Positions 21,964-34,319 are shown, counted from the stretch's first letter. The stretch is DNA of 64,000 nucleotides from Trema orientale (GCA_002914845.1 JXTC01000028.1:414967-478966); one strand, 5' to 3'. Notes: generated by a model not told the origin, from the letters alone. Translations and numbers: made by a program.

Positions 21964-24900
21964 ATGACTTCTAAGAGCATAGTGACTGATTTGAATAAAG
22001 GAAAGAAATTGGATGGTGACAACTATAATATCTGGTACCGAAAAATCCAATATATTCGTGATGAGCAAGATGTTTTAGAAATCTTGACCCAGATGATGCC
22101 CACACCCAAGGATGGCAACACTACTCAACACCGTCACGATCGAGAAGCCTATCAGACTTGGCTTAAGAAAGACCGTTGTGCGCACTTTACCATACTGAAC
22201 AGTATGCATAATGACTTAATTCGCAAGTTTGAAGAGGATGCCACCGCTCAGGAGATGTGGGGTACTCTGAAGCTGAAATTTGGTGGGACGTCTACTATCA
22301 GACTTTATGCGCTGAACATCAGGTTTGACTCCTATAAGATGCGCCTGAGCCATACCATGAAGCAACATCTTAGAGTGATGTCATCGATGTTTCGCGAACT
22401 GAAAGAAGCTGGCCACCCTCGATCTGAAGAGCAAGAGATCCAAGCAGGAATTCGTTCCTTACCACTTTCGTGGGAGCCTATATTCATCACTATAACTCAT
22501 AGTGAGAATATCAAAACTTTTGATGACCTATATCACTACCTTGAACTTGAAGCTAAGCACTTAATAGCCGCCAAACCAAGCAAAGACTCAAACCCTGCGA
22601 GCGCCTATGTGGCTAATAATCAATCCGGCCCAAGAACGGCCAAGCGCAAGAATCAAGCTCCTAGGGGTAACTCTGGTAATGGACTCATGCCGAAGAAGGC
22701 AAAGACCACCCGATGTAAGAGAGGCAAGCGTGGTAGAAAGTGTAAGAACGGCAGATACTATGACTGTGATAAAGAAGGACACTTCGCTCGTGATTGCACT
22801 GAGCCGAAAAAGGTACTCCCTGACTTTAGTTCTTACGATATTTATATTACAAGTCATGTTATGGTTACTCATTCATATTCTCATTGGATTTTTAATTCAG
22901 GAGTGATCGAACACATCGCGAGGGACCGAGTCAGGTTTGTAGAGTATCGTCGAATTCTAAAGGAGAGTCAAGGACTCTATATGGAGAATGGAGCCAGCGT
23001 GCAAGTGTTAGGCATTGGCACTTACAAGCTGGAATTGCACGAGGTCACACTCTATTGCTCCATAATGTTCTTTATACTCCAGAAGTTCGACAAAATCTTT
23101 TATCTATTATGTGTTTGCTTAAGTTGGGTTTCACTTTCAATTTTCGTAGTACTTATTGTGATATTTATTTGGGAACAGATTTTTATAGTTGTAGTTTTTT
23201 CATAGATAGTTTTATTGTGTTGGATATTATTTATTCATATAATAATAACAATATCGTTTCTTATATGACTACTACAAATGATATTGATTCTATTGTATAG
23301 CATGTTAGACTTGGCCATATAGGGCAAGATAGAATGAATAGGTTAGCTAGAGATAGTCTCTTGGGACAACTTGCTAAAATTAACTTGCCCACTTGCGAAA
23401 ATTGTTTGGCAGAAAAATCAACTAGGAAACCTTTTGAAAAAGTCACACGGGTAATGATTCATTTGCAGCTAGTACGTTCTAACATCTGTGGACCAATGAA
23501 CATGAGCGCAAGGTATGGTGCCACCTATTTCATCACCGTCATAGATAACTTTATGTGTTACAGTCATGTCTATTTAATCTCCTATAAGTCAGAAGCATTT
23601 GAATGCTTTAGATGATTTATGAACTTAGTTGAAAATCAAACAAAGAAGAACATCAAGACTCTCGGAACAGACCGTGGCTGTGAATATCTATCTGAGCAAT
23701 TCAATGAATTATGTGATGAAAAAGGTATTCTTCAATAGCTAATAATTCCTGGCACTCTGCAGCAAAATGGTGTAGCAGATAGAAGGAATCTTGCACTGTT
23801 AGAAATGGTTAGATTGATGATGGTGTAGGCTAACCTCCTAATATCTTTCTGGGAGGATACTTTACTGACTGTGGCCTAAATCCTTAATCGAGTACCCTCG
23901 AAATCAGTACCTTCACCCCCTTATGAGCGATGGATAGGGAAAAAGCCCGAATTGGACCATTTACATCCATAGGGTTCAGTGGGATATGTTCACACTACTT
24001 CTCACAGGCATGGAAAGTTAGGCCTAAGAACACATAAGTACATATTTGTTAGATACTCTGATGAATCAAAGGGATATGTAATGCTTGGTGAACAGTCCGA
24101 TGGAAGTGTAACTGAAATTGAGTCACGAGATATAGATTTTCTCGAGGAGGAATTTCCAAGAAGAGGAAATATGGATAGAAACCTGGAGCTATATGAGATT
24201 GAAGAACCAAATAAAGGCGCTCTAAATTCAACTTCAAAAATTGAGAGCGACTCTATTCCTAGTGGGAGTGTACCACTAGATGTTGGTTCTCAAAATCCAT
24301 ACTATGTAAGAGCCAACATAGAAGCATCCCTCCTCATCGTTTTGAGATTGAAGAGGAAGCATTCATGTGTGTTTCACAAGATGAAGATGAGCCTAAGAAT
24401 TATCGAGATGCTCTCTCATCTTATGCTTATGAGAAATAGAAAGTTGAATGATGGAAGAGATAGAGTCTATGAAGAAAAATCAAGTCTGGGACTTGGTGAA
24501 TCTTCCACCTGAGCGAAAGACTATTGGGAACAAATGGGTTCTAAAAGTCAAATGTCAGGCGGACAGATCCATAGAAAGGTACAAGGCTCGACTTATGGTG
24601 AAACGCTACACCTAGAAGAAGGGTGTTGATTATGAGGAAACCTTCTCACCAGTAGTGAGGTTTGCCTCAATTCGCCTAATTGTAGTTATTGTCACTCATT
24701 TGGACTTAGAATTTTACCAAACAGACGTTAAAACTGCATTTCACAATGGAGAGCTAGATGAAGAGATTTACATTGATCAATCTGAGGGCTTTAAGATAAA
24801 AAGACAAGAGCGTAAAGTTTGCAAGCTCCGTCGTTCTATTTATAGCTTAAAGCAATCATATAGACACTAGTACTTTAGATTTCATCGAGCCATTATCTCT

Positions 24901-25865
24901 AATGAATTCACGATAGTCGAGGAAGATCTCTGTGTGTATGTCAAACTATCCAATACATTTAGCTGGAAACGACAAGGAGACGAAAGTCGCTACCAATGCA
25001 TTGTTATCTTCAAACTTTGAGATAAAGGATATGGGTGAAGTGAGTTATGTTCTCAGAGTTCAGATCCTTAGAGACTATTCGAGGAAATTCTTTAGTTTGT
25101 CTCAAGAGACCTATATTTGGAAAATACTCGAACGATTTCAGATGCAAAACTGCAAACTCATTGACACTCCTATCGCAAAGAATGATGCCTTAAACCTTGA
25201 CACGTGTCCAAAGAATGAAGAGGAAAAAGACTATACGGCCTGAGTTCCCTATACTAGTGCTATTGGAAGTTTAATATATGCTATGATGTGTACTCAGCTT
25301 GACATTTGTTATGTCGTTGAGTTAGTCATTTAGTTCTAGTCGAATCCTAGCCTTGCTATTTGGAAAGCAGTGAAGAGAATACTTCGATACTTCAAAGGGA
25401 CAGTTGATTATATGCTTTGCTATCAGGGGTCAGATTTATGCTTAATCGGCTACAATGATGCTGATTTGGGTGGTGACCCAGATGAGCACAAATCAACTTC
25501 TCATTATACTTTCTTGCTTAGTAATGGCACCATATCTTAGAACAGCAAGAAATAGTCCTATATAGCATTATCTACCATGGAATTAGAGTATATTACTTGC
25601 TCAGCCGCTGTACAAGAAGGTGTTTAGTTAAAGAGGTTCCTTACACAACTTGGAGTTGGCACATGTACTTTTGATCCTGTTGCTATACATTATGACAACA
25701 TGGCTGTATTGTTTTGCAAAGGACCCAAAATATCATGGAAAAATCAAATACATCGATAATCGATACCATTTTATTCGTGATATAGTTGCACAGAAGGAGG
25801 TAGTCCTAAAGAACATTCCTACGAGTCTCATAGTTACTGATCCATTGACTAAGCCTATCGGTTGA
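21964..25865 (+). pseudogene. Degenerate copia gag-pol polyprotein
   Basis: Gag begins at MTSKSIVTDLNKG (21964) with a UBN2-type capsid region. Its zinc knuckle reads YYDCDKEGHFARDC (about 22757-22800), with the first zinc-binding Cys replaced by Tyr. The protease motif is NSG where DSG is expected (about 22894). A frameshift lies near 23050. The integrase HHCC finger (HVRLGH...CENC, 23301-23405) and part of the catalytic core (about 23450-23900) are visible with stops. Reverse transcriptase covers about 24450-25220 and includes VKTAFHNGELDEEIYIDQ, but the expected YVDD block near 24940 is missing, with a frame change there. RNase H runs to 25865 (YNDADLGG, LSTMELEYI). Most premature stops fall where related elements have Trp or Gln codons. 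It is non-functional. Confidence 0.9.
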
Positions 25866-27032
25866 GAGGCTTATCATACCCATGTTAGGAGTTTGGGACT
25901 GCGTAGATTGTGACTTTATTTCTTTGTATATTTTTTCAATTGACCACTATTAGATATTTGTTATTCGGGATATCTTTTATGAAATGAATATTTCTTTATC
26001 CATTTTTTATTGTGACATGATATCTGAATTTTAGCACACACACATATGTAAACCATGACTGGTTTAAAGTATGCCAACAGGTAATGATTGCCTCTTTTAC
26101 ATGAGAAATCTCCTTTGGCACTAGTCAGCGAGCAAAGATAAGACACTTTGCTTATAGCGCAGAGATTATGAATTAAGTGTCGCCTTGTAAAGAGCCAAGA
26201 TTAGATCTTAGAACATTAATTATAGATAAACTATTGTTCCCACTATCCATATGTGACCTATTAGATAGCTACATGCAAAACTCAATATGGCGCTAGATTA
26301 AGTGAGCATATAGAGAATTCGAGTCAGGCGCTTGAGGGCGACTAGACTAAGATCTGTACGGTGTTTTAGGAATGAGGCATACACTTTCTTTTTAAAGGAG
26401 TATCCCACTTTAGCATATGTTTCATACCACATGTGCTTAAGCGACCAAAATAAAAAAGTGAAAGAATGGATCCCTGCTTCTTCACTGTGTGAGTCCTTAT
26501 AGATCATTATACTTATTTTGATCTCATACTTTATTGTGCCTTATGTAACTTTTGACCGTTTCATGAAGTGGAGATTTGATGTATACTACATTGACATGTC
26601 TCCTATGGTCACAGTCGATTCGACCTAAAGGAGCATTGCTGGGAAAGCAATTAGACCAAAGCTAATTGATTCGAGGATGAAAAGAATATTATTTAGTAAT
26701 ACATCCAAGTTTTATGTTTATTGTGGACAAATTATATCACTATTGGGTATGGGAGTATAATTGTTGGTAGTATAATTGTGAACATAAGAATGAGAGGGGT
26801 CTTTGCATAGCTCCCAAATATAGATATGAGGGATTGGAGGTACTAGATTCAATGTGGCTGAATAAGTCTGGGGCATAACAAGACACCTAGGGATATTCTA
26901 TACTGATCCTCATAAGATTTTGTATAATACTCCCGAACTTTCTTTTGCAGGTGGCTCGACGGTCGTACTTCTCATTAGCAAAGTATGAATATATTGGTAG
27001 GACAATGATGAGAAATATCATGCACATTATGT
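25866..27032 (+). other. 3' untranslated internal region of the copia element
   Basis: This non-coding stretch lies between the end of the RNase H remnant and the polypurine tract. Short open frames on the minus strand (25961-26507) have no family similarity. No extra gene such as an envelope-like frame is visible. Confidence 0.7.
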
Positions 27033-27044
27033 GCGAGTGGGAGG
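27033..27044 (+). other. Polypurine tract of the copia element
   Basis: GCGAGTGGGAGG lies immediately before the 3' LTR (TGTTGG starts at 27045), the position expected for the plus-strand primer. Confidence 0.8.
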
Positions 27045-27398
27045 TGTTGGACTTTTGGCCCAAAGTCCTATTGGGTGCCCATAGTTAGTGCATGCCCAAT
27101 ATGAGTGGGCTAATGTGAATGGAGAATAGTCAGTATAATGAGACTTTATTTCCATATATTCTATTATTATTAAATAAAATATTAGAAATTAATAATACGT
27201 ATCAGATAAGATAATTGAACGCTTAATTTGAATCAACGTATTAATATCTGATAAGCCTCTATTAATTAGGGATTTTTTTCCTATTCATTAGCGAATACGG
27301 AAATATCCTTATTTGAATAGAAATGATACATATGTTCTCTTACTAATTCATTAACCAGAGAGCCTGAAAAAATAACACTGAGAAAATATACTCTCTCT

Positions 27399-27432
<34 letters not shown>

Positions 27433-27616
27433 ACTAAATACTTCCAATGAGTACTCCTGAGTGGTGGAATCTGTGGTAGTTATCTTTTTAATGCCACTAA
27501 CTGCGAGTATTTAAGGAAGAATCTTTCTACAATGAATGTGAGGCACCAAGGTGATTCCTATACTGGCAGTAGGTTTGAGGATTCAACCGGCATCACCGTC
27601 ACCCATGCTTCCGACA
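27045..27616 (+). repeat. 3' LTR of the copia element
   Basis: This LTR is 572 bp, beginning TGTTGGACTTTTGGCCCAAA and ending CTTCCGACA. It aligns with 19870-20463 along its length. It has a longer (CT)n tract (about 27400-27431) than the 5' LTR, showing expansion after insertion. Confidence 0.93.
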
Positions 27617-29180
27617 TCTTGAAAAAACTACTAACAGTTTTTCTGTTAAACAACGCATCGGAAAATGACCAGGAGCATTATTAAAAACTCATAATAATAT
27701 AATACCTCTTGTTGATCCAAGATGAGCAAGAGAATGACTCTAATCCCCAATTGATCTTTCGATTTATTCTTGTATATAGTCAAATAATAATGTGGTCTCT
27801 ATATGCTACACATGAATAGATCAAGTTAGTTTCTGCACTAGATTCACAAAGAAATCAAAGAACAGTAAGATAACTATTCACTTATCTTTATAAATCAATT
27901 ATCTCTTGAAAAACTGACAGAATTTAATTTCAATTTCTATCATTCATGAAAGAGATGTCTAGAGACTCCTATTTATAGATAATAGGAAGGAAGACAGAAA
28001 TGTGTAACCCTAGGGAGGACCCACAGGCCAACTTCTTTTATGGCTGTGGCGTGTTTCCTAATTTGCATTGGCCAAATTCAGCCAGTGCTAGGGAATTCCC
28101 AGAATCCTAGTTACAGATTACTTTTTTCATATAATTGATTATCTTTAATTACCTTTTCTGTAAGTAATCAGTCAATTATTACCTTATTAATTTTTTCTTA
28201 ATTTGTTAACATCTAAGTAACCATAATTAGAATTACTATTCAATTATGTCTAGGTTAATTAAATCAAATCAATAATGGAAAATTCAATCAATCTATATAT
28301 GGAATTAACCATATAGGAAAGATTGACAACTTAGTAACTAAGCTTACCAGTTTTATCCAGAAGTTACCAAACTTGGAGTCAATTACCTCCCATTAACTGT
28401 GCTACAGGCTTAGGCCTAGTAACTGGGCCAGTCGTGTGGCCTCTTCTGTAGTCTAACTTAATTCAGCCCAATTAATCACTAATTGGTCTAGTTCAGTTAC
28501 AGTGTGATCATTGACACAAGTTAGCACGAAGATCTTATGAGACATATACAGTTGGCTCACAAATAATTAAACGGGCTTGTTAATTATTTAATTTCAGGTC
28601 TATTCCACTAAAGGACTGAAATTGTACTCCAACTGTACATAACTATGTTTTGGAGTAAAGTCTCATGCTACGATAATTCTTTGCTAAATTCTCCTTTGTA
28701 ATATCATAAAAACATAAATAAATATTTCTTGGTTCTTATTGATTTCTCTAATGATCATCAGTCAGCATCTGACTTGCTAAATCAGTGTTGAAATACTTAG
28801 GCTTAAAGTTTTTGATCAAGTACTAAAATCCATTAAGAGATATTATTTCACCAAATTCTGTATTGCTAACTATAACTGCATAATTTAACAAAATATGTTT
28901 TATTAAACAATAGAGAATATTGACCTCAATTGATCTCACTCATTTGCAATTCAAATAAAGTCATATTTGAGAATATACAATTATAGCTAACTCAGGATTA
29001 AGAAAAAAGCTAATCATTGCCTGTGGAATTCTTTTCCATTGAGATCGTCAATAGAATTTCATTTATGATCTAGTTCAGTATATGTCCCATTACACCAGCT
29101 GACTTTAGTTGACCATGACAAGTCAAACTTTTCTAAAGTCTACTATAGCATAAACAAAGTGCCCAACCTTATTTATATTG
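27617..29180 (-). repeat. Reverse-oriented LTR-like sequence (solo or truncated)
   Basis: On the minus strand this region has the layout of an LTR. A long A+T-rich U3-like part is followed by a TATA box and start region (CTATAAATAGGAGTCTC, near 27971-27987), then a U5-like end containing TTTTCCGATGCGTTG near 27667. The U5-like end stops at the copia insertion at 27617, and no primer site of its own survives. The outer start near 29150-29190 is uncertain. I found no second copy in the window. The LTR call rests on layout and resemblance to plant copia LTR ends. Confidence 0.5.
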
Positions 29181-29516
29181 TTGTGAACAACAATTAATTA
29201 ATTGTAAATAGCTTGTATCTTTATTTTCCGTGAATCTTGTTATATATAGTTTTGAAAATACTAAAACACTTAAGAAATTCATATTATATACTGTTATCAT
29301 TATCATATTCAAACTTTCGTACTTGTTGTATTCAAAAGTCTTTATATAGTCCAAATTAATTGTTATAAGTATAACTTTGTAAAGTCTCCATTTGAATTAG
29401 GACTATATTACCTTTTTACAAAAAGAAAGAAGAAAGGAACTTTATTTTAAAAGAACTATATTGTAATATAACATTTAAAGTGACACGGAAATTTTGAACT
29501 TTTTTAAAAAGGAAGG

Positions 29517-29848
29517 GTCAATTTTACTAATAGTTCTCCCTCAAATAAAAAAATACTAATAGTCCTATTTTAGCCATTGAATTTTTCTTTTTATACAACC
29601 TTAGCCCATAAATTAGAAATATAGTTCATTATTATGAATTGACCATCATACTTTCTAAATTTCATGATTTTATGATAGAAAGGCCAACATTATCACAACA
29701 AAGTTTTGGTAAGTATTACTAAGTTAAATATTTGGTATTTGTAAGTTAAATATTTGGTATTTGTTTTTATGAAGAAAAAATATTTTGTAGTTAAAATGGT
29801 ACAATGACTATAATTCAAAAGCTAATAGTAAAATTAATTACATTTTTT
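29517..29848. mobile_element. Possible MITE remnant
   Basis: The left side has GGTCAATTTTACTAATAG and the right side, reverse-complemented, has TGTAATTAATTTTACTATTAG, which looks like a worn inverted terminal repeat. It contains a perfect 22-bp tandem duplication (29720-29741 and 29742-29763). The right end abuts the LINE tail at 29841-29850. Confidence 0.4.
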
Positions 29849-30345
29849 TTATGAAAGATGAAGAAGGAGAGTGCATCAAGTCTTAAGAGAAATCCCATCT
29901 AGATGGGCACCCCCCTAAAAAACCGAAAAGAAACCCCCCTTCCCCCCCTGAAAATTTATTAAAAATAAAGAAACTCAAAGACAAATAAAGAGTGCAACGA
30001 AACAGGCTAAAAAAAGAAATGCAAAGTTCCGTAGATGCAAAACTATTATAAAGAACCTACAACAATGCCTCATTAATACCTCAAAAGAGCAAAACCCAAT
30101 GAGAAAAAACTCTAGAGAGAAAAAAGAGTACAAAGTTTTACAAATATTATCTAATTAAAATGAAAAAAACTGGGACCATAAAAGTCCTGAGAAATAAAAG
30201 GAAACAGAAAAGTAGGACATGAGGACCACCAAGAAAACTCCTCAGAGGCTTTAGCAGCGAGACAATATGTCGTCTGATTACCTTATCTGAAAATATGAGA
30301 AACCTGAAACTCATAAAACTTAACAAATGAAGGCAGTTTATGCTA
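29841..30345 (-). mobile_element. 5'-truncated LINE remnant (3' end only)
   Basis: The minus strand ends in an A-run near 29842-29849 after about 300 bp of untranslated sequence. Upstream is the last part of a plant LINE RNase H domain (separate entry). The 5' end meets the leader of the adjacent reverse-oriented LTR near 30345. No target duplication was found, so either the LTR element landed in the LINE or the junction was rearranged. Confidence 0.65.
30151..30327 (-). pseudogene. C-terminal RNase H fragment of a LINE
   Basis: In one minus-strand frame the translation includes FVKFYEFQVSHIFR, an in-frame stop, then GNQTTYCLAAKASEEFSWW and a following SSCP segment, ending at a stop at 30151-30153. 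The pattern (hydrophobic His/Arg-Gly-Asn, then xxxCLAAKA, then Trp and Cys-Pro) is the end of the RNase H-like domain of plant non-LTR retrotransposons. The reverse transcriptase and most of RNase H are absent. This is a dead fragment. Confidence 0.65.
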
Positions 30346-30347
30346 GA

Positions 30348-30446
30348 TTATCAACCTCATAGAACTTATTAAAGATCATCAAACTTTTGAAAAAAAACAT
30401 GAACAAGATATACTAGATCATCGAAAACCTTTGTTCTGGTACCAGT
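30348..30446 (-). other. Primer site and start of leader of a reverse LTR element
   Basis: Immediately inside the LTR the minus strand reads CTGGTACCAGAACAAAGG and then GATGATCTAGTATATCTTG. This matches the leader of the element starting at 59880 (TTGGTACCAGAGTAAAAG and GATCTAGCATATCTTG after 61535). Only about 100 bp of leader remains before the LINE remnant begins, so the rest of the element is gone. Confidence 0.75.
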
Positions 30447-32051
30447 TACTGGAAATTCTCAAAAACGATATCAAAAAAATGATTTTATCGAAAATAATTA
30501 CCTCAGTTTTGTAAACGAATCAAAAACGCAGTGGAAATTGGTATTTTAAAATTTTTCTTGGAAACTTTATGAAACGAAAAAGACAGGATCAGTGATCTAA
30601 TATAAATCAACTCATGGATATTAGTTTAGATAAAACTTGGAAACTCTTTCACTACCACGAAATCTTCCTGCCTATTCTTTGGAGCCTTTGAATGATCCAG
30701 TGCATGGGTACTTTCTTGATTCTCAAGAAGAGATGAGAGGACAATCTAGAAATTGTTCTTCTTTCTCATTAGTTGCACGCCTACAAATTTTGGTATTTCT
30801 CCCTTGGCGGCCATGAATGAGCTCAGGATTGCTCTTCTGGTGGTTCGGTTCTCTCTCTATTTTTCTCTATGTCTCATGAAAATCAATCTCTTTGACTGTA
30901 AGTGGCGTGTAGCACTACTAGAGAGCCTTAGGAGAACTTTTCTCTTAAGTATTAGAGAGGTATAAATCCTATTAGACTTGTTGGGCTCAACTGACACTCA
31001 ATTAGTATTGAGCTATGTTTGAGTTAGACATGGAACTTTATGAATATAAGTATTCTAAGCTCTAATAGACCAATTACCCATAGTCATAATTAACTCTTAA
31101 TTATAACTGGGCCTTGTCCATTTATATTGGGGCACTTCACCATAGACCCAGTATTGTACTCTTAAACTAAATTTTATACATCTTTTGTGAAATTGATTAA
31201 AATTTTGATTAGCTTGATCTATTTAGTATATATTATACATGCATATATACCCCCGATGCAATGTTATATTAGTGAGGTAAAATTATTATATTACTCCTCT
31301 AGTACATATTTACATTTGAGTTGCCATTTTTCATCTAATAGATAGTAATTAACTATGGTGTTTGTAACTGCCAATAAAACATAGTTAAATTTACAAAGTG
31401 GATACTCGGCATCTGGTATTTATTGTCCAAGTCCTTGAAAAAACTTAAAGTAATATTATATGTATGGTATCCAAATCTTGAAGGGAATTCTCGTCAATTC
31501 ATAAATCTTATCTTCTAAGATACTGGAGTTCGAATCAAATAACCGGAACTAGTCTTTTAGTAAGTCAAAAAGATAAAATCACTAGGATTAATGTAATTTT
31601 GCAATAGTGCTAGATTAGTGGAAAATAGAATATTGAGTTACGATACTTACCTCAAATTCTATTTTCACTTGGTCTAGTTTAATGCACTTATAACATTCTT
31701 ATAATGCACTAGTGTTTCTATCTGAAGTCAAACACTTTGATGGTTAGAGACTTCATTAATTTCGTGAAATAGATAACACTACATTCTATAGCAAAATAAA
31801 ATAGTTCATCTTTATTTGCAGATTGCAAACTTTTTATTTAAACATAATGAAATAAAGAATTTAGTCTCCCACATGTAAACACTTTACACGAACAACTCTT
31901 TATTACTTATTATTAGATATAAAAACTTTTAGACGTTTGCATAATAGAAAATATAAACATCATATGTATATAATTTGGACATAATATAGAATTTATTAAC
32001 AACAAATAGATAACACTTAGATCCAATAAATATTGTTTAAAATACCCAACA
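30447..32051 (-). repeat. LTR of the same family as the right-edge element, minus strand
   Basis: This 1605-bp sequence begins (minus strand) TGTTGGGTATTTTAAACAAT and aligns through its length with 59880-61535 on the plus strand. Shared blocks include TTTATTGGATCTAAGTG-type sequence, AAACGTCTAAAAGTTT and the GACGAGAA/CTTGGAC region. It lacks about 35 bp near its 5' end relative to that copy. A primer site follows it, so it is a 5' LTR of a truncated element, not a solo LTR. The open frame at 30753-30965 is part of the LTR. Confidence 0.85.
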
Positions 32052-33537
32052 AAAAATGTAATACAGATGTGTTGATTATCTTTTCAGCAGGTGTGGATCA
32101 TATTTAGTGTTAGAATCATAGTCTACCCGCCAAGAATGCAACCCAATAGTAGGTGAAGGTAATTATTTACTAGTGGTCATTCTTATCTTCTTTTCTGTTG
32201 TTGTATTTGTGATTCACTTTTCGTCTTATCTTTTGAGGAGTTTAAAATTATAATCCTTTGTTTTTTGGCTTTTATTAATATTGTTCCCTTGAAGAGTCTT
32301 TTTTTTTTAATTAAAAAAAATAAGCATTCAATTTGAAAATTATCTTTGGGGCTTTAGTTGTATATTTTGTGAAATTTTTTCTTTTTGGTAAGTTTTATAA
32401 TTTTTGTCATCATTTTGTTAACTCTTTAATTGATTGTAATATTTGGGTTAAACTAGTGACACATTTAAGGAATTCATAGACCATTTGTGAGACAAATAAA
32501 TATGAGACAAATAAAGCACATATTATAATCCTCCTCTTTTCTTCTACTTCTTCCTTTTTTTTTTCGCTTAATAACTTAACATCTAATTTATGAAATAATA
32601 TATTACATACAACTTTCAATATTCAAATAGAAAGAATAACAGTTTAATCTTTTGGCCAGCTGAACTCAAAGAAATGAGAAATCTTTTGGCTAGCTAACTT
32701 TAACTTAATTCTCTTCTTCAAAAATTAAATAGGGCATTTGATACCGTGTAATCTAGAGTTGAAGGGGATTTCCGTTTGAACTTATTATGCTTGGTTGCCA
32801 TAAAACTTTTTGATTATTAGGACGGGTACCCTACTAGGACATGGTCCACGCAAGCTAGATAAGGAAAATTTATAGATATTTGTACACTTGAAATGGTTAT
32901 ACTTCCTTCGACAAATTTTAGCTATTTGACATCAATACCGATATATGGTTATTAATTTGAACTTTGATTATGCTTGATCAAAGTTTGAAATCGTGAAACT
33001 ATCTTTCAAAATAAAGAACACAGTTATTTGGTTAAATTTCAACTAATAATATTAGAAATGCATGCATCACAACCATTTATTGGTGTGGATTTTATGTGCT
33101 GACTATACCAAATGATCACATAATTAATTGTACACACATCTATCTTAGTAAAGTAAAGTTCTTAAAAATTACAGATTATATATTCTCATTCCTATTATTA
33201 AAAGAAAACAAAATTAAAAAGAGCATGTTAATGAACACCATCAAACCCCAGATGTTAACAAAAACTCATGTTGCAAGTCATGAAAAACGTGAAACTTAAC
33301 AATCTTACTTTATACAAGTACAATGTATATGTCTTAGGTGTTGCTGCGATAAATTGTGGATTCATAATGGAGAGACTGACTTTTTTTTTGAAAAAGAAAA
33401 AAAAATTGATGGCGGTAAAAAGTTGGATAATGAAAACAAAAAAAAGGCATAAAGCTGTATTCAGAAAAAAAGAAGTAAAAAGGGGTTAGAAATGGTTTTA
33501 AGTTGTAGACACTAAACACAAAATATTTGGGAGAAGG
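32052..33537. other. A+T-rich intergenic sequence
   Basis: No gene or classified repeat is seen. Short open frames are low in complexity. Confidence 0.45.
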
Positions 33538-34178
33538 TCACTAATATGATCACAATGCCTTTTTTCTCCCTTAATTAGGGAAAATAAGCCCTTTATTAAA
33601 ACAAATCTTTCAAAAAAGAGGAAGAAATAGCAATATATAGGACAAGAGTCAATCAAAAACATATCAATAGATTGATTAAAAGCATGATTAGCCAATTTAT
33701 GGATACCCCATTTCCTAAACGAGGAATATGATGACAAGAACTACACTTAGCTTCACTTAATAAAGACTAAATATCAGCGTAAAGAAGTGCATTATTTGCA
33801 AAGGCTATGGATCTTTTAAGACTATTGATCACCCATAAAGCATAACTCTCCACATGGGTAATTTGGAAGCCTAACCAAGTTCCAAATCGCAAACCGTCAC
33901 GCATGCTAAGAAGCTCAACAGTTTTAGAGGAGAAAATACCCGGTACCTGCTTAGAGAGACAAGCTACCACTATTCTCTTGCAGTCTCGAAAAACAGCTCC
34001 TAGACATACCAGACCAATTTCATTTCTTATCGAAGCATCAGTGTTCATTTTTAAACCATCGTGTGGTGAAGCTTGCCATCTAGCCGAGGGAGGGGACAAG
34101 CATGTTTCCTTCAATACTGAATAATCCAACACATTCTAGAACTCTAGCGAAAAAATATCACTAATATGATCACAATGC
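33538..34178 (-). mobile_element. 5'-truncated LINE insertion with 21-bp target duplication
   Basis: A perfect 21-bp direct repeat (33538-33558 and 34158-34178, starting TCACTAATATGATC) flanks a 599-bp insert (33559-34157). On the minus strand the insert ends in GAGAAAAAAG, a short poly-A-like tail, and encodes the RNase H end of a plant LINE. Long target duplications, a 3' A-tail and 5' truncation are the signature of target-primed reverse transcription. The copy keeps only the 3' end of its parent. Confidence 0.88.
33633..34132 (-). pseudogene. RNase H-like domain of a LINE, broken
   Basis: Frame one (34132 to 33767) contains LKMNTDASIRNEIGLVCLG, AVFRDCKRIVVACLS, SSKTVELLSMRDGLRFG and HVESYALWVINSLK, which together are the RNase H-like (RVT_3) fold of plant non-LTR retrotransposons. 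Asp, Glu and Asp of the active site can be placed in NTDAS, KTVELLSM and VESYA (the last replaced by Glu-Ser). A stop occurs at 33767-33769. After a frameshift near 33715 the end of the domain continues as GIHKLANHAFNQSIDMFLID plus a Ser-Cys-Pro. No reverse transcriptase is present, so it is a dead fragment. Confidence 0.82.
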
Positions 34179-34319
34179 TATAATTATACTTAACAAAAAA
34201 TGAATTCGTTATTTCTTTTCACTTTTTCACCAAGTTTGGGCTCGGTTACTATACAACCCATAAAATGATAGAGCAAATACAACTACTTTGAATGGCCAGG
34301 ATTTGATTGGAGAGATTAA

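Larger units (their letters stand above)
19870..27616 (+). mobile_element. Ty1/copia LTR retrotransposon, structurally complete, coding-dead
   Basis: This 7747-bp element has two LTRs, a tRNA-Met type primer site, a gag-pol region in the copia order (gag, protease, integrase, reverse transcriptase, RNase H) and a polypurine tract. LTR ends are TG...CA. The flanks are TTTTG (19865-19869) and TCTTG (27617-27621), a probable 5-bp target duplication with one change. The coding region has many stops and frameshifts, so it cannot move on its own. The LTRs differ by many substitutions, a duplication and a microsatellite expansion, so the insertion is not recent. The right side landed at the inner end of another reverse-oriented LTR. 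Confidence 0.95.
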
